From the NCBI GenBank assembly GCA_963575745.1, contig CAUYUJ010012636.1:308536-372535 (forward strand): a stretch of 64,000 nucleotides of DNA, read 5' to 3'. A program made the translations under genes and the position numbers. This document shows, piece after piece, positions 21,151-32,969 of the stretch. Position 1 is the stretch's first letter; each line of letters starts with the position of its first letter. The notes under the pieces were generated by a model that saw only the letters and a list, made by a program, of their open reading frames with translations, did no database searches and had not been told where the DNA came from. The stretch is from Prorocentrum cordatum (lineage: Eukaryota; Sar; Dinophyceae; Prorocentrales; Prorocentraceae).

Positions 21151-21901
21151 CCACCCGCCCTCTTAGCTCGTAGCCACTTATAGCTTCGTGTACTGAATTT
21201 CAGACTCGAATAGGCTGCGATGAGGATTTTGGCATGATTTGGTGCGGAGGTGAGCATCGCTGTATGGCCCGCGGAAGCAGAACCATCACGTACGGTCACA
21301 CTACGTTGCATCGTGTTGGATGGGAAGAAGGGCACTTGGGTTTCTTGCACTCTTTACTCAGTGGTCACTGCATGATGACGGGACGCACGGCAATGGGAAG
21401 AATTGTACGTCCCCGCGGTGGCCGCCGCCTCAGTCTTCAGTGTGTCGAACGACTCATGCTCCTACCATTTCTCATCTTTGGTTTCATTGTGCTGTGCATC
21501 AAAAGTGGACCTGAAGGTATCGGATGTGTGTGATTGCTTGATCACTTGACAAGTGGCGCGCCTCTGCCGAGACTTCACATCTTGACAGTTACGACCTCTA
21601 TGGTGGGAACGACGCCGACCGTCGCTCGGTCCTACGTCAACTTGCTGTACCACACGCTCTATTTTGCTGTAGTGTCTCTTTTCCTGACTTGCCCCCGTCT
21701 GAATCCACCTCCTGGAGCTCTCCGTGGACTCATGCGGCCGCACGCGACCGCAGAGGCGTGTCCTGCACCATACGCCGCGCGCCCTACAGTACTAGCCGGC
21801 GGCGGTGGTGGGACCACCGCGCGTGCGTCCACCACGACATTTGACAGTGACTAGCTGGGATCAGGACCCAACGCAAAGCATCAGAGTGAAGTGGCGCAGC
21901 G
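21151..21901. other. No gene seen
   Basis: Unique, less GC-rich sequence between the RT pseudogene and the upstream minus-strand frames. The minus-strand open frame continuing to 21350 is not protein-like. Confidence 0.4.
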
Positions 21902-22605
21902 CTAGCCAAAAAAACTCTTTCGACACGGCGGCCGAGTTCCAGGAGCATCATCGGGGCCGGCTGTGCTTGACAGAGCACGTTGAAGCCAGAGGCCTAAGAG
22001 GTATTCGGCAATACCACGAAGACTGGCACTGCAAACTATAGACTGGCCCTCCCCCTTGAAAACAATGTTCTTTGCAAGCGCTGCGGTAGCCAAGCACTGG
22101 GTAGTCCAGGGGGCCCGCTTGAGAAGAGACGCGTGCGAGAAAATGCACTCCACCGCAAGCTGACCCAGCGCCTCAATGACCCAGCGCCGCGCCGAAACCA
22201 AGTTCGACGACCCACGATAGGGCCTCCAGCGCGCGCCGGACCGCCGAGGCAAGGCGGCCGAGTAAAGGGGCGCGGCGCGCGAAGGGCAGGAGAAAGGTGC
22301 CCCTGCCCCGAAAGGGCCGCCCAGCGCCAATAGAGGCACAGCCCGGCGGCCAGGTCGACGGCCGGCGGCGACCCGGGCGGCCACCACCTTCGGGGCGACG
22401 GCCTCCTGGAGGTTGCCGCCCAGCCCCATGACGTGCGCCGGCCCGCCGGGCCCGCAGACGGGCCCCGCCGGGCCCCTGCGCGGCGGGGCGCAGCCGGATC
22501 CAAGTGAGAACCCAGACGTCCAAGCGTCCACTCCAAGGAGAGGAGAGGGGCACGGCGGAGGGGGCGGCCACGTCGGACACGAGGACGGACCCTTCGCCTT
22601 CCTCG

Positions 22606-22732
22606 TCCTCCTCCTCCTCCTCCTCCTCCTCCTCTCCTCCTCCTCCTCCTCCTCCTCTCTCCTCCTCCTCCTCCTCCTCCTCCTCCTCTCCTCCTCCTCC
22701 TCCTCCTCCTCCTCCTCCTCCTCCTCTACTTC
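22606..22732. repeat. (TCC)n microsatellite
   Basis: TCC triplets with periodic CTCTCC shifts. It sits within the degraded minus-strand frame, where it reads as E/R runs. Confidence 0.97.
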
Positions 22733-23867
22733 CCCACCCCCCTCTTTCTCCGCAACCTCTTCAGCGGGCGCGGCGGGCGTCGCGAGCGAACTGCCCGCCG
22801 CCTCCAACAGCTGGCGACCGTGACAAAGGCCGCCGCGCTGACGAGAGCACCGCAGTTTTCCCCAAAAACGACTGTAAAAATACACATGCAGACCCGCCCG
22901 CACATCCAACCAGGACGCGCACGCAGCGCAGGCCTCGCCCAGGGACAACCGCACACAGGGGTTGGCCCAGGGCGCCGCACGAAAAGCCCCTCCCACGGCG
23001 GGGAACGACACGACCACGACGCCGCCGGGAAGGAAGGACGGGAGAGAGGAAGAGTGCCGGAGACGGCAGGGAGCGTCAACGCGCGCCGACGTTGGCAAAC
23101 GACCCTCTCTGCCTTCGACACCGCACAGCGGGCGGCGACGAGCTCTGGCGAGCCAGAAGGGATCGTCGCCGCAAAAATTTAGCGTAAGCTCGAGGACCTT
23201 CTTCCAGATCTCCGACGACTCCCCACAGATGGTCTCGCGGAGCTCCTCGTGGCGGCGCCACCACCGACGGTTCTGGCGATCGCCACCCTTGTTGCGGCCG
23301 CCGTCGCGGTCTCCACCTCTGCCACACCATCGCGGCGAATAGGAGAGCGGCTACGGTGGCCCTGAGCGGGCTGCTTCATTGTCGCCAGCGTGATCTCGGC
23401 CTTGCCCCTCTAGGATTGCAACTGGCGGCGCTGCTTCTTCAGGCGGTTCACCTCCATGGCGAAGGCGCTGTCCTGGCCAGCACCCGCGTCGCCGCGGTCG
23501 TCATAGCGCACCCGCTTGGCCTTCGACTGAACGGCAGCCTCGTGGTCAGCAGATACGGCGCCAGAGGGCGACCAAACGGTCCAGGAGTGGTTCCAGGTAG
23601 ACTGGGCGCGCACGGCCTGGGAGACAGCGCGGTCGCTGGCGTTCACCGCCTCGCAGCCTGACCGTACACGACCAGGCATTCGAGTAGAAGGCCACTGGCG
23701 GGAACAGGGCGTCGAAGTGCTGGTGGGGGCAATTCCAGATTGCGCCCACCACCCAACAGCAGTCGCCGCAGGTGAACCATCCGCGGTTGCCGCCGGAGGC
23801 GAAGCACACCGCGTGGAGAGAGGCTTCCATGCGGATCGCAAGGACGAACGCCCCGTAGATGCCGCCC

Positions 23868-23957
23868 AACTCCTCCTCCTCCTCCTCCTCCTCCTCCTCC
23901 TCCTCCTCCTCCTCCTCCTCCTCCTCCTCCTCCTCCTCCTCCTCCTCCTCCTCCTCC
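23868..23957. repeat. (TCC)n microsatellite, 30 triplets
   Basis: A nearly perfect triplet run between two protein-like minus-strand segments. In one frame it reads as poly-glutamate just before LGGIYGAFV. Confidence 0.98.
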
Positions 23958-24246
23958 ATCGCCTGGGCAGGCACGGCGTCGTGCCTGCTGCTTCCCGTCC
24001 ACACGGTTCGACGGGCGGCGCGCCTCGGCGAGCAGGAGCGGCGGCTGCTGGGAAGTGCCCGTCACGCGGGGGGAAGATCGGGATCGGGAGGCTGCCCACG
24101 GACAGATCAAAATAATGACGACGCACCCAAGCTGCATCTGCCATCTCGAGTCCCCCGAGCTCCCGCTCCGAAAGCGGGGTGTCCATGGCCACTGGCTGGC
24201 CGCCGCCGGCTTCAGCAGCGCGCTCCACAACTACACGGCAATCCCG

Positions 24247-24540
24247 TCACACTTTCGCGATCGCCACTCTGTCGCCAAGAGTGTTAATGGTGACCCCGCC
24301 GCTCTGAGCCGGGGTGAGCTTCGCCTCGACCTGTTCCTCCTCGGTCGCTGCGATGTTCAAGTCCTCGGGGGATCGGACCCCCTCAGAAGCCAACCAAGTC
24401 AGTACGCTTCGGGGACGCCGTTGTGCGTCGCAAGCTGTTGCAGCTCGGCTGAAATAGCGGCCGCGGTTCGGGCGGCTGCGGGAGGGCGAAGGCAAGGCAA
24501 CTGGCTCGCGCACCCCTTTCGAACCAAGACCAGAGAATGA
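24247..24540 (-). pseudogene. Short helical-domain frame, possible 5' part of the same element
   Basis: The minus-strand frame encodes RPRSVLTWLASEGVRSPEDL, then ATEEEQVEAKLTPAQSG and GDRVAIAKV before TGA. The pattern of a short helical domain followed by GDRVAIxKxW is one I associate with N-termini of dinoflagellate retroelement-type proteins, but this is memory of a pattern, not a search result. It is followed on the same strand within 20 bp by the next protein-like frame (VVERAAEAGGGQP). Confidence 0.4.
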
Positions 24541-24595
24541 CGGGCGAGCACGTTTGAACGCGGTGCTTGCTGCTATCTGGTGAAAGCTATTTCGG

Positions 24596-24706
24596 GGGAT
24601 GCCAACCCGTCGGTTTGAACCCCCTTGGAGGGCAGATCCGGCGAATTCGAAGGATGCCAGCCCGTCGGGTTTGAACCCTCTGAGGGCTGATCCTCGTCAG
24701 AGGCTG
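24596..24706. repeat. Tandem duplication of about 55 bp
   Basis: GGATGCCAxCCCGTCGG followed by TTTGAACCC and GGGCxGATCC occurs twice, at about 24596 and 24652. Confidence 0.85.
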
Positions 24707-24899
24707 GCCCAGAACGCGCCCTGGGACCAAACCACGGCGGTCGGCGCGCCTCCCAAAAGCCGTCTGCCCCGGACCCGGAAGATACAAACCTCCAGAGTTT
24801 CGAATATGGGACGGTTTCCTGGTAAAGACCCAAGAGCGACCACATCACCAGCCGAACCTCTGCTCTGCACTCTCTCCAAGTACCCACCTACCACTAAGC

Positions 24900-25150
24900 G
24901 TGTATCACAAACAGACAGATAGATAGCCAGCCAGCCAGCCAGCCAGACAGACAGACAGACAGAGAGGGAGAGAGAAGGAGACAGAGAACGGTAGACAGCG
25001 AGAGAGAGAGAGAGAGTGATATACATATATATATGTATAAACATATATATATATATATAAATAGAGAGAGCGAGAGATATAGTAATACAAAAGAAACGAG
25101 AGAGAGAAAGAGGGAGAGCGAGAAAGAGAGAGACGGCAAGTAAGAGAAAC
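24900..25150. repeat. (AGAC)n, (GA)n and (TA)n microsatellites
   Basis: AGCC/AGAC tetramers are followed by GAGAGA and ATATAT stretches. Minus-strand frames give SLSLS-type polypeptides only. 25151-25540 shows no gene. Confidence 0.93.
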
Positions 25151-25539
25151 ATGTTCCACAAATCGGTCGGGTCAGTGTTGTGGGGGCCTGCGCCGCTCAC
25201 CCGCATCCTCCCCCTCGGATGCATCGCATCGCCCTCTGGAAGTCCACAACACGACCTCAGCACGCATGCCCGTTGGCCGACACAGGAACAGCGCTGAAAC
25301 AACGCTGGGCGATTCCTCGTGTAAACACGCCAAACGAGACCCGAAGCATCATCATGCCCACCACTCGCGACTCCGAGCTCAAATGCAACCCATCGTGGCC
25401 GCCAGGATGCCCAACATGCCTTGTAAGGTGGCTTCAGAAGTGCTCCAACACGCAAGAAAGGCCTCACGCAGACTCAACGTGGCCTCAAAGTTCAAAACCT
25501 GGGGCGCACCATCGAACCCAAACCTGATGTGAACCCCGA

Positions 25540-26470
25540 ACCCATGCCCTAAGAAGTACGCCTAACACCATGACCCTAACCCTAACGAATCACCCTAACA
25601 CCCTAACCCTAAGCACTACTGGTAATCCTAGACACAAGCACACTTTGCCCTAACACTCTCACCCTGACACCAGAACCCTAAGCACTGACCCCAAACCTCA
25701 AACCGAACACACAAGCCCTGACCCTAGCACCCGAACCCGAAATCCGAACCCTAGACCCGACCCCACAGATTCTCGCCCCTAAGCACTGTGCATAACCCTA
25801 GGCCCAAAAACCATACACTATATCACACTAGCCACTGCAACATGCTACGACTCAACACAGAACCTAACCGTGACACCATAACTCTAAACCAATGCCCTAA
25901 CCCGATGCACTAACCGGAAACACTGCCCCTGATCCCCGAAACCCGAACACAATCCCTCCAAACCTCCCTCTAGCACCCTGACCCTAACCCGAACCATCTA
26001 AAACGTGATGATTCATCAAAATCCTACACCGTAACACCCTACCCCTGCCAACGTAACCCAAACCCTAAGCACTGACAACAACCGGACACCCTAAACCCTA
26101 ACCCCGAAGATCAACCTTAAGCAACAATCCCAATCTTACACGATCACCCTGACACGCAACACCTTAAAACCCTGACACCCAACCCTGACATCCCAACTCG
26201 AACACACACAACCCGAAGCACAAATCCCAAATCCTGACCCGTGCCCGGACATCCATAACTCTAAGCCTAACCTTCTGTACTGGACCGGATCCGATTACAC
26301 TAACCCTCTGACACCCTAAGCTCTCACCATACGCACGATCCCTAACAATAAACCCCAAAAACCTAACCCTAAACAAATACCTGCATACTAAACGCTAACA
26401 CCCTAAACAGTCACACCCGAACCCAAGCCCCGGGCGTAAACCTCAATCCTACAACCGGTAACCCTAAACC
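25540..26470. repeat. Degenerate telomere-like block
   Basis: About 930 bp dominated by CCCTAA, ACCCTAACAC and CCGAACAC-like variants. The recurrent AACACCCTAAC and AACCCTAAGCACT forms differ from the block at the left end and resemble that at 43.4 kb. Confidence 0.85.
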
Positions 26471-27498
26471 CTACCCCATGTAAGGGAGTTTGGGGAAGGG
26501 GGGCGGGAGGGCGAAAGCTTCTTTCGCTGGCGCAAAGGGGGGCGGGGAGGGATGAACCCCTGCCCGCCCTTGGAAGTGGGCGGGCGGGGAGGGAAAGGGC
26601 AAAAACTGACCCCCTTGAAGGGGTAAGGGGGATCCACGAACACATCCCCCCTTTCGACTGCAAAGGGACAACTGGCGCTCTGGGGTTGCTTAGAGCCTCT
26701 TGGCGGAACGAAGATGAAAGTAGTAGAACACTGAGCAGCCAGATCCGCACCTGCATCCGTTCTGGTAGACGCACAGTTCGAGGCAAAAGAAAAACTTCAA
26801 TCAATGAAACGGTCGAGCTAGTCAACCGATCAAGCATCTTAAACTACTCTGACCACCAGGTCATCCACTCAAAAGACCAGTCGAGCACCAGTACCAGGAG
26901 CAGCACATGGAACGAGAGGATGAGGGAGAAGCGGGCATAGTCCTGTCAGCACCCCATCTGTTGCCTGATTTGCCAGGACTTCAAAACAACACAGATGTCC
27001 TGGAGTATGAACTGCATGTCCGCGAGATGATGTGAGAGTGGTACAGTGGGAGCGTGTGCGCAGTCGCGAGCTGTATGCACGCCTGCTGCGCTCGCTTCAC
27101 GCTCCCTATCCTCGGCTGCAAGCTGGCAGCTGATGAGGCTCAATGACAAGGCATTGGCGTACGCGAACAAAACGATTGCTACTGCTCGCCTCATGCTTGG
27201 TCATGGGCAGGCTATGGGACAAGGCTCGTCTAATTCGCAGAGCAACAAAGCAAGAACGCGATTGAAAAAGTTCAGGCTGGTTTGATGTAGCTCATGACCG
27301 AATCTAGCTCCCCTGTCGAGCTGGCTCTGGGAGCGGAAGAATTGGTTCTTTAAAAAGTGCAGGCCGGTTTAAGCTCGACCAGAAGTCGCGTGCACGACCC
27401 TGGGAGATCAAAAAGTTATGCCCTTGCGCACGAAGCCTGAAGTAATGCCGGACCGGAGACGTGACTCGGCGGCGCGCAGAGGGGGGGTAATTAACGGT
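26471..27498. other. No gene seen
   Basis: Unique sequence. The first 170 bp is purine-rich with GGGGCGGG runs. Short frames at 26686-26940 and 27046-27285 lack motifs. Confidence 0.4.
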
Positions 27499-27636
27499 CG
27501 AAGAACGGTATAAAATAAACTGTTTCGCCGTCGGGGACACCTGCCCCTGGGCGAAGAACGGTATAAAATAAACTTTCCAGTCGCCCGGGGGCAGGCGCCC
27601 CCGACGGCGAAAAAGTTTATTTCATACCGTTCTTCG
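27499..27636. mobile_element. Inverted-repeat element with duplicated left arm
   Basis: The arm CGAAGAACGGTATAAAATAA at 27499 is inverted at the right end (TTATTTCATACCGTTCTTCG, ending 27636), and complementarity continues for about 54 bp through TTTCGCCGTCGGGG. The first part of the left arm is repeated directly at about 27553. 138 bp in total, with no coding capacity. Confidence 0.85.
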
Positions 27637-27639
27637 CTC

Positions 27640-28062
27640 GCTGAGGTAAGGGGGACGGGGGAAGGCTTTTTTTTTCTTTCTTTTTTTAGGGGGGGGGGGG
27701 GGACGGGGGAAGGCTTCTTGGGAGGAGGCTGCTCCCGAGAAGCCGGCCTTACATCTACAGATGAGGCCCCCCGCGCGCCTTCTAAGAAGCAGCCACCTTC
27801 GAAGAAGCTTCCCCCCTCCCCCGAACCCTCCCTCTGCTTTGGAGTCCCGAAACGGTGCGGTGACGGACCGTTCGGTGACCTCGAAATCCCCCAGGTCCCT
27901 CACCGCACGGTCCGCCACCGCACGGCCTTGGGACCCCGGAGGCCCCCGTCGCCCGAGACACCCCTCGGAGAACGACCCGAGTCCCCAAACCGTGCGGTGA
28001 CCCCGAAATCCCCACCGGAGCGAGCAGGGGAACGGGAGAGGAGAGGACCAGGAGAGAGAGGA
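27640..28062. other. G-run and duplicated CCGTGCGGTGACC segment
   Basis: T- and G-homopolymers lie at 27665-27705. The segment CGTGCGGTGAC(C)CCGAAATCCC and relatives are repeated at about 27855, 27910 and 27993. No gene. Confidence 0.5.
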
Positions 28063-28063
28063 A

Positions 28064-28136
28064 AGGGAGGAGGAGGAGGAGGAGGAGGAGGAGGAGGAGG
28101 AAGAGGAGGAGGTGGAGGAGGAGGAGGAGGAGGAGG
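28064..28136. repeat. (AGG)n microsatellite
   Basis: Nearly pure GGA triplets; reads as poly-G/E/R in the three frames. Confidence 0.95.
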
Positions 28137-28379
28137 CTCACCGCACGGCGTGGTCACCACCCCGTTTGGGGGCCCCCCCTCTGCGCGTGGCCGAGGGAGC
28201 GCTGCCGGAGCGGTGGCGCCCACGCGCCGCGCGGGGGAAGCGACCCCCGCGCGGGCCAGCGGCGACCCCGGGCTCGCCCGGGGGGCGGGGTCGCGAGGTC
28301 CAGGGGGTCCTGCGCGCCGCCAGCGGGGAAGAGCGTGGGGGCAGGGGCGGGCGGTGGGGAGGGAGGAGAGGGATGAACA

Positions 28380-28550
28380 AGGAGGAAGGGGCCCTGGGAC
28401 ACACAAATAGATGGGCACAAATTACAGGATCCCCCATACTTTCCCACATTTTCCGGGTTTTTGTCTTTCCTCCCACTTCCCATATTTTCCCATATTTTCC
28501 GGGGAATCGACGATTCATTGTGTCGGTGTGGTTTCTCCCTCCTGGAAGGA
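28380..28550 (+). repeat. Dispersed repeat family DR1, plus copy 1
   Basis: Shares GGGGCCCTGGGACACACAA, CCACTTCCCATATTTTCC, TTTTCCGGGGAATCGACG and ATTCATTGTGTC with the copy at 37880, and in reverse with 11455-11625. It contains two direct CCCATATTTTCC motifs. Confidence 0.88.
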
Positions 28551-30215
28551 GAGATTTCCAGGAGTTCCGCCATCACGTTGTGATGAGAAGGGCTTTTGCA
28601 AAGCTCAGCATTTGAAAAAAAGGCCGCGAAGAACACTATCTGCATGCTTGGGCCTGGTATCTGCATGCTCGGGCCTGGGAGGAACAAGGGAAAGGAACGG
28701 CCAGGATAGGGGAAGCGGGGGGAGAGAGGGGGGGGGAAAGGGCAGGGAAGGGAGGACGGCGGGGAGGGGAGGGAGGAGGGAGGGAGGAGAGGAGATGGTG
28801 GGAGAGGAGGAGAAAGAGGGGAAAGGGAAGGGAGAAGGGCAGGGAAGAAAGGAACAAGAGGGGGATAGAGATGGAGAAGCGAGGAAAGAGGGAGAACGAA
28901 GCGATGGAGGCAAGGATAGTGATAAGGGAGAAAAGGGGAGTGGTAGGAGGAAGAAGGGAGGGTACCAGACGGGAGTAGAAAAAAAGAATGATGGTTGGTG
29001 AGACGATGAGGAGGATGGGGAAGGGGAAAAGGACGATAGAGAAGAGACGGAACGGGACGGTAAGGGAGGAGAGAGCCGAAGATGTGCTGCACCAGCGGAG
29101 TACTATACGTGGAAGAAGTGCGAATTCTCTGGGTGAGCGGTACCAAATCCTTACACTCCCGTTGACACCATACAGGCTGAGGCCAGCGCATCCAGCCGCC
29201 AGCCCTTCATCTCCAGTGGTTACTGTATCACCACCCTGGCAGGTAAGACATGACTACAGACCTCGTTCCAGCGCAGCAAGCCCCAAACCCCAGGCATCGA
29301 ACACTAGAAGGCACAAGCAGCTAGAATCGCACCTCGATACAAAAATAGCGGGCCACATCACATGGACAGCAACAGCACCAGCACGGAGATGGAAGCAGGT
29401 CGAGAGGAAGGAGGAATAGGCATGTGCAGCACGGAGAGAGGCAAGAAAGCGAGCGAGAGAGGAGATAGCAGAGCTAGAAGTAAGGAGAGCCCGGCAAGCA
29501 GCGCCCAGCGGCAGGGGGACGGGAGATAAGGGAACTGCTGGCCATATGACACCCTGGCCCAGCATTAAGAATTAAGAAGCAAGGGTCACCTGCCGCGCAG
29601 GCGAACATATCGGCATCCAAAGGCGGACTACGCCAATATAACTAGTGGTTCCGTGCAGTCACACGGAAGCGACGAGAGAAAGAAGGCAGCGAGGGAGGAG
29701 AGGCAAACAACAGCAGGATCGCACCCAGCATCTCCGAAAGTGCCCTCCGCGGACGCGCCGTCCGAACGGCAAGCACCAACAAAGTGGCACCACGACAAAA
29801 CCGGCCTGGGACCTACATTGTAGGGTCGGGCGCGGTTGGGCGCACTTTTTTTACCAGCCGCGAGAAATCTCTCTGTGGCTAAAGGGGGGAGGAAGAGAGC
29901 AAAAGGGGAGAGGGAAGCGGGGCAGAGAAGCAGCAGAAGGAGCACCAGCAAAGCAAAGCGGGCGCAAATGGGCGCGCACACCTGTGGTGCGGGTGGCCTC
30001 CCTCCTAAAATAACTCCGGGGGAGACGAAGAGCGCCGGCCACCCATGGAGCTGCACGTCTGGCCCCGGAGCGCATGCACGAGAACGAAACGCGGGACGCA
30101 AGCGAGAGAGGAGGGGGGAGGAGGGGCGGAGGCAACAGTGTGCTCACCTCTGGCACAAGAGCCCTCAGAACTCAGCCCTGGTGCACCGCCTTCACGCGCC
30201 GTCGAACCGCTGATG
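28551..30215. other. No gene seen; purine-rich tract 28680-29060
   Basis: A long GGGA/GGAAAG-rich stretch with no coding signal on the purine strand and only P/S/L-rich frames on the other. CTGCATGCTYGGGCCTGG is repeated at about 28640 and 28662. Confidence 0.45.
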
Positions 30216-30219
30216 CTCG

Positions 30220-30640
30220 TAGCTGGTGCAAGCGTCAACCTGGAAGTCGACGCAGGCGTCGAATTGGGAGTCGGCGCAGGCTTCGGAATGGGAGTCGGTG
30301 CAAGTGTCGAGCTGGAAGTTCAGGCAGCATCCGGCTGGGAGACGCCGCAAGCGTCGGATTCGGAGCCGCCGCAGGCGTCGGACTCGGAGTCGGCGCAGAC
30401 GACGAACAGGGGCTGGAGTCGGAGCAGGGGTCGGAGCCGGGGCTGGCGTCGGAGGGGGGGTCGGGGCTGGCGCCGTTGCAGGGAGGTCAGAGTTGGGGAG
30501 TCTGAGCTGGTGCTGGGAATGGCGCTGGCGCCAGGGGTGGGGTCGGAGTCGGAGCTGGCGTCGGAGCAGGGGTCTGAGCTGGCGACGGAGCCATGGCAGC
30601 AACATGGGAGTCGGTGCTGGCGTCGGTACTGGCAATCGTC
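30220..30640. repeat. Degenerate GGAGTCGGxGCAGG minisatellite
   Basis: Variants of GTCGGAGTCGGCGCAGGC with a period of about 12-30 bp. Plus-strand frames read as VGVGAG-type sequence in more than one frame, which suggests repeat rather than gene. Confidence 0.7.
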
Positions 30641-31837
30641 GGTTCTCAGGAGCTGTTGCCCCTCGTGTTTGTGTTGCTCGGCATCCTCGCGCCAAGGGTA
30701 CCAGATCGACTCGTGGTGCTCGTCGTATCCACAGTGGAGGTTTGAGTCGGAGGTCGAGGAGTGGAGGTAGAAGCGGAAAGTCGAATGCTTGAGGTTGGAG
30801 GTTGGTCTGTCGACTTGGTGACGGTGAGAACTCTCCCGCCTTCTCCCCTGGCTACATAAACGGACCAGGGAGAGTCGGCCATGTTCGTATAACGGCCCTG
30901 TCGATGTACTTGTTGTCTCGCTGTCCAGGGAGGGTGGTTCAAAAGTTCAGCATCGAAGTCACTGCGCGGCCTGCTTTCCCGGACCGGATAGGCCTGCATA
31001 TCCGACTGACGACAATGGTGTAATCGGCGGTGTGGCAAACGGTAGGGTCGGTGGGATCGGCCGCGCGGCCAGGACAGAGAGATCAATACATTGTCCCCCC
31101 CCCCATCCCCGGCGGCCACCTTGGCAGTCTCGTTTCAACAGCTCCGTGTATCGACGTGTTCATCATCTCTGATTTCGTGTAGCCCCGCCGTCATGCATTT
31201 CACGCGGTGCTTTGCTGGGCTTGACCGCCGTCGGCCGGGTAAGTGTCACCACACTGGCGTCGTAGTAAGAGTCGGAGTCGAACTTGGACTTGCAGCTGGA
31301 GTCGGATCCTGTTGAAGTGCTTCGCTCCCTCGCGGTAGACAGCATGAAGCCAGCGATGATGCAATCGATGGGTTCGTTGGGATCGGCCGCGCGGCCAAGA
31401 CATAAGTTTGTGTATATATGTATATATATATATAGATACACATACACGAGCATAAGCACAGGGCACGGTAAAACTTCTGCCGCAGCGTCGAAAGTGCGTC
31501 CATATCGAGATCGCGGTGGTGGTTCTGGTCGTTGTAGCTAGCGAGCGTACGCTGCGCACTGTCGTGCTGCCAATGTCTGACGTGCTGTACACTTTCCTGG
31601 CATTAGACACCGCCGCCGTACACTGTAAGACATGCCTATATACTTAGATGTACATCTATATACATACAGATCGACGTGTGTGTATATCGGATCCTCTCAG
31701 GCCTAACCGAAACACCTCTCCAATGCGTGTGCCAAAAAATCAAAGCACGATCGCTGTAAGCTTGCTCTGGACGTTCGCCCACCCAGTGCTGCACTGGCCA
31801 AGCTATCTCGCGCGCCCTTCCGCCCGCCACCACCGCG
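30641..31837. other. No gene seen; short duplicated palindromic segment
   Basis: GGGATCGGCCGCGCGGCC with flanking matches occurs at about 31050 and 31379. A TATATA stretch lies at 31410-31440. No gene motif is found. Confidence 0.45.
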
Positions 31838-31970
31838 CCGCACCACCACCACCACCACCACCACCACCAGCACCAACACCACCACCACCAGCACCACCTC
31901 CACCACCACCACCACCACCACGACAACCACGCACACACGCACGCACGCACGCACGCGCACCACCACCCAC
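31838..31970. repeat. (CCA)n and (CGCA)n microsatellite
   Basis: CCACCA triplets are followed by ACGCACGC repeats. Confidence 0.95.
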
Positions 31971-31989
31971 TACGCACGCGCGCGCGGAG

Positions 31990-32095
31990 CCACAGGTCCG
32001 CTACGACACGCGTCCGCGGATAGAGAAAATCAGCGCCATGGTAAGGGATGGGAGGTAGGACGTCAGATATGACGCGAGAGCACCTAGCTTGGCTC
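31990..32095 (+). repeat. Dispersed repeat family DR2, copy 1
   Basis: Shares CAGGTCCGCTACGACAC, GCGGATAGAGAAAA, and GATATGACGCGAG followed by GCACCTAGCTTG with copies at 32970-33078 (inverted) and 35408-35512. Non-coding, about 105 bp. Confidence 0.8.
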
Positions 32096-32296
32096 ACCCC
32101 CTGCCTCTCCGCTCCCCCTCAGGGTGCCCAGTTGCCATGCGTGCTACATCGGGGTGAGCATAGGACCACCAGTCGGGGTCGGCGGTACGGTGTCATGTTG
32201 CTGGATGTGTTCCGATCTGCGAGCTGCAGGACGAGAATTGAAGGAGGCGGGCCACCCTCCCCGCCTCCGCTCACCCTCTTCTTCCTCGGGCGTTGA

Positions 32297-32445
32297 TTGA
32301 TGGCGGGGGGGGGATACATGGAGGGAAACGTACACCTTTCGTACCCCTTTTGGGCCCCAGGGAGCCCCGTTAGGGCCCCTCTAGGGCACAAAAAGTGCAC
32401 CTTCCTTCACCCCCCCCTCCATATATCACCCCCTATTACTCGACG
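32297..32445. mobile_element. Candidate inverted-repeat element
   Basis: The left arm GGGGGGATACATGGAGGG and right arm CCCTCCATATATCACCCCC are complementary with a few mismatches. An outer TTGATTG/CATTAC-like region and an inner GTRCACCTT/GTGCACCTT-like region are weaker. A partial relative (CAATACATGGGGGG with GGTGCACC) is at about 38398-38440. Confidence 0.5.
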
Positions 32446-32724
32446 CCCGACCTCCGACTCCCCATCCCTCTTCCGGAGGCTAGGCCTAGCCGCCTGCGGT
32501 AATGTCTTCCGAGCGCCGTTTGTCCAGGCCTGGCGCCACCTACTAGAGCCGCTCCTGGGGGGGGGGCTGTTTGCGCAGCCTCCTGCTAGTGCTTGCTCGT
32601 TCGGTTTCAGCACATCCTCCCCTCCGCGTGCTGTGCTCCTCACACCACGTTGGAGAAGAATGCATCGGACCTCGTCCCTCCTCTGGAGGAGAAAAGGGAT
32701 TAGGAAGGCGAGGAAAAGGGTGGG

Positions 32725-32950
32725 ATGCCTTGGGAGGAGGAGGAGGAGGAGGAGGAGGAGGAGGAGGGGGAGGAGGATAGAGACGGAGGAGACGGAGGAG
32801 GGGGAGGGAGAGGAAGGAGAAGAGGAGGAGGAGGAGACGGAGGAGTGAGGAAGGGAGCGTGGATGGGGGAGAGGGGCAGACAAGAGGAGGAGCGAGGGCG
32901 GAGAGCGGAGGGAGGGAGGGAGGAAGACGGACGGGGAGGGCGGAGGTGAA
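32725..32950. repeat. (AGG)n purine microsatellite
   Basis: GGAGGA triplets with GAC and AAG interruptions. Confidence 0.93.
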
Positions 32951-32969
32951 AGAGGCAAGAGGATGACGA

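Larger units (their letters stand above)
21902..24230 (-). pseudogene. Degraded frames upstream of the RT remnant
   Basis: Protein-like stretches occur in different minus-strand frames: MDTPLSERELGGLEMADAAW and FDLSVGSLPIPIFPP (about 24190-24080); LGGIYGAFVLAIRMEASLHA with FTCGDCCWVVGAIWNCPHQH (about 23865-23720, a possible zinc-binding C/H cluster); AKRVRYDDRGDAGAGQD and MEVNRLKKQRRQ; RRWWRRHEELRETICGESS with IWKKVLELTLNFCGDDP (about 23275-23160); and a 3' part reading VIEALGQLAVECIFSHASLL to the stop at 21902. Frame changes and two (TCC)n tracts interrupt it. It lies on the same strand as the RT remnant and could be that element's upstream ORF or a separate dead host gene. No function is assigned. 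Confidence 0.4.

Noticed and set aside
30045-30770. 241-codon plus-strand frame with VGVGAG repeats
   Set aside because: Two plus-strand frames both give repetitive G/V or R/S peptides from the same minisatellite, and neither shows conserved ends.
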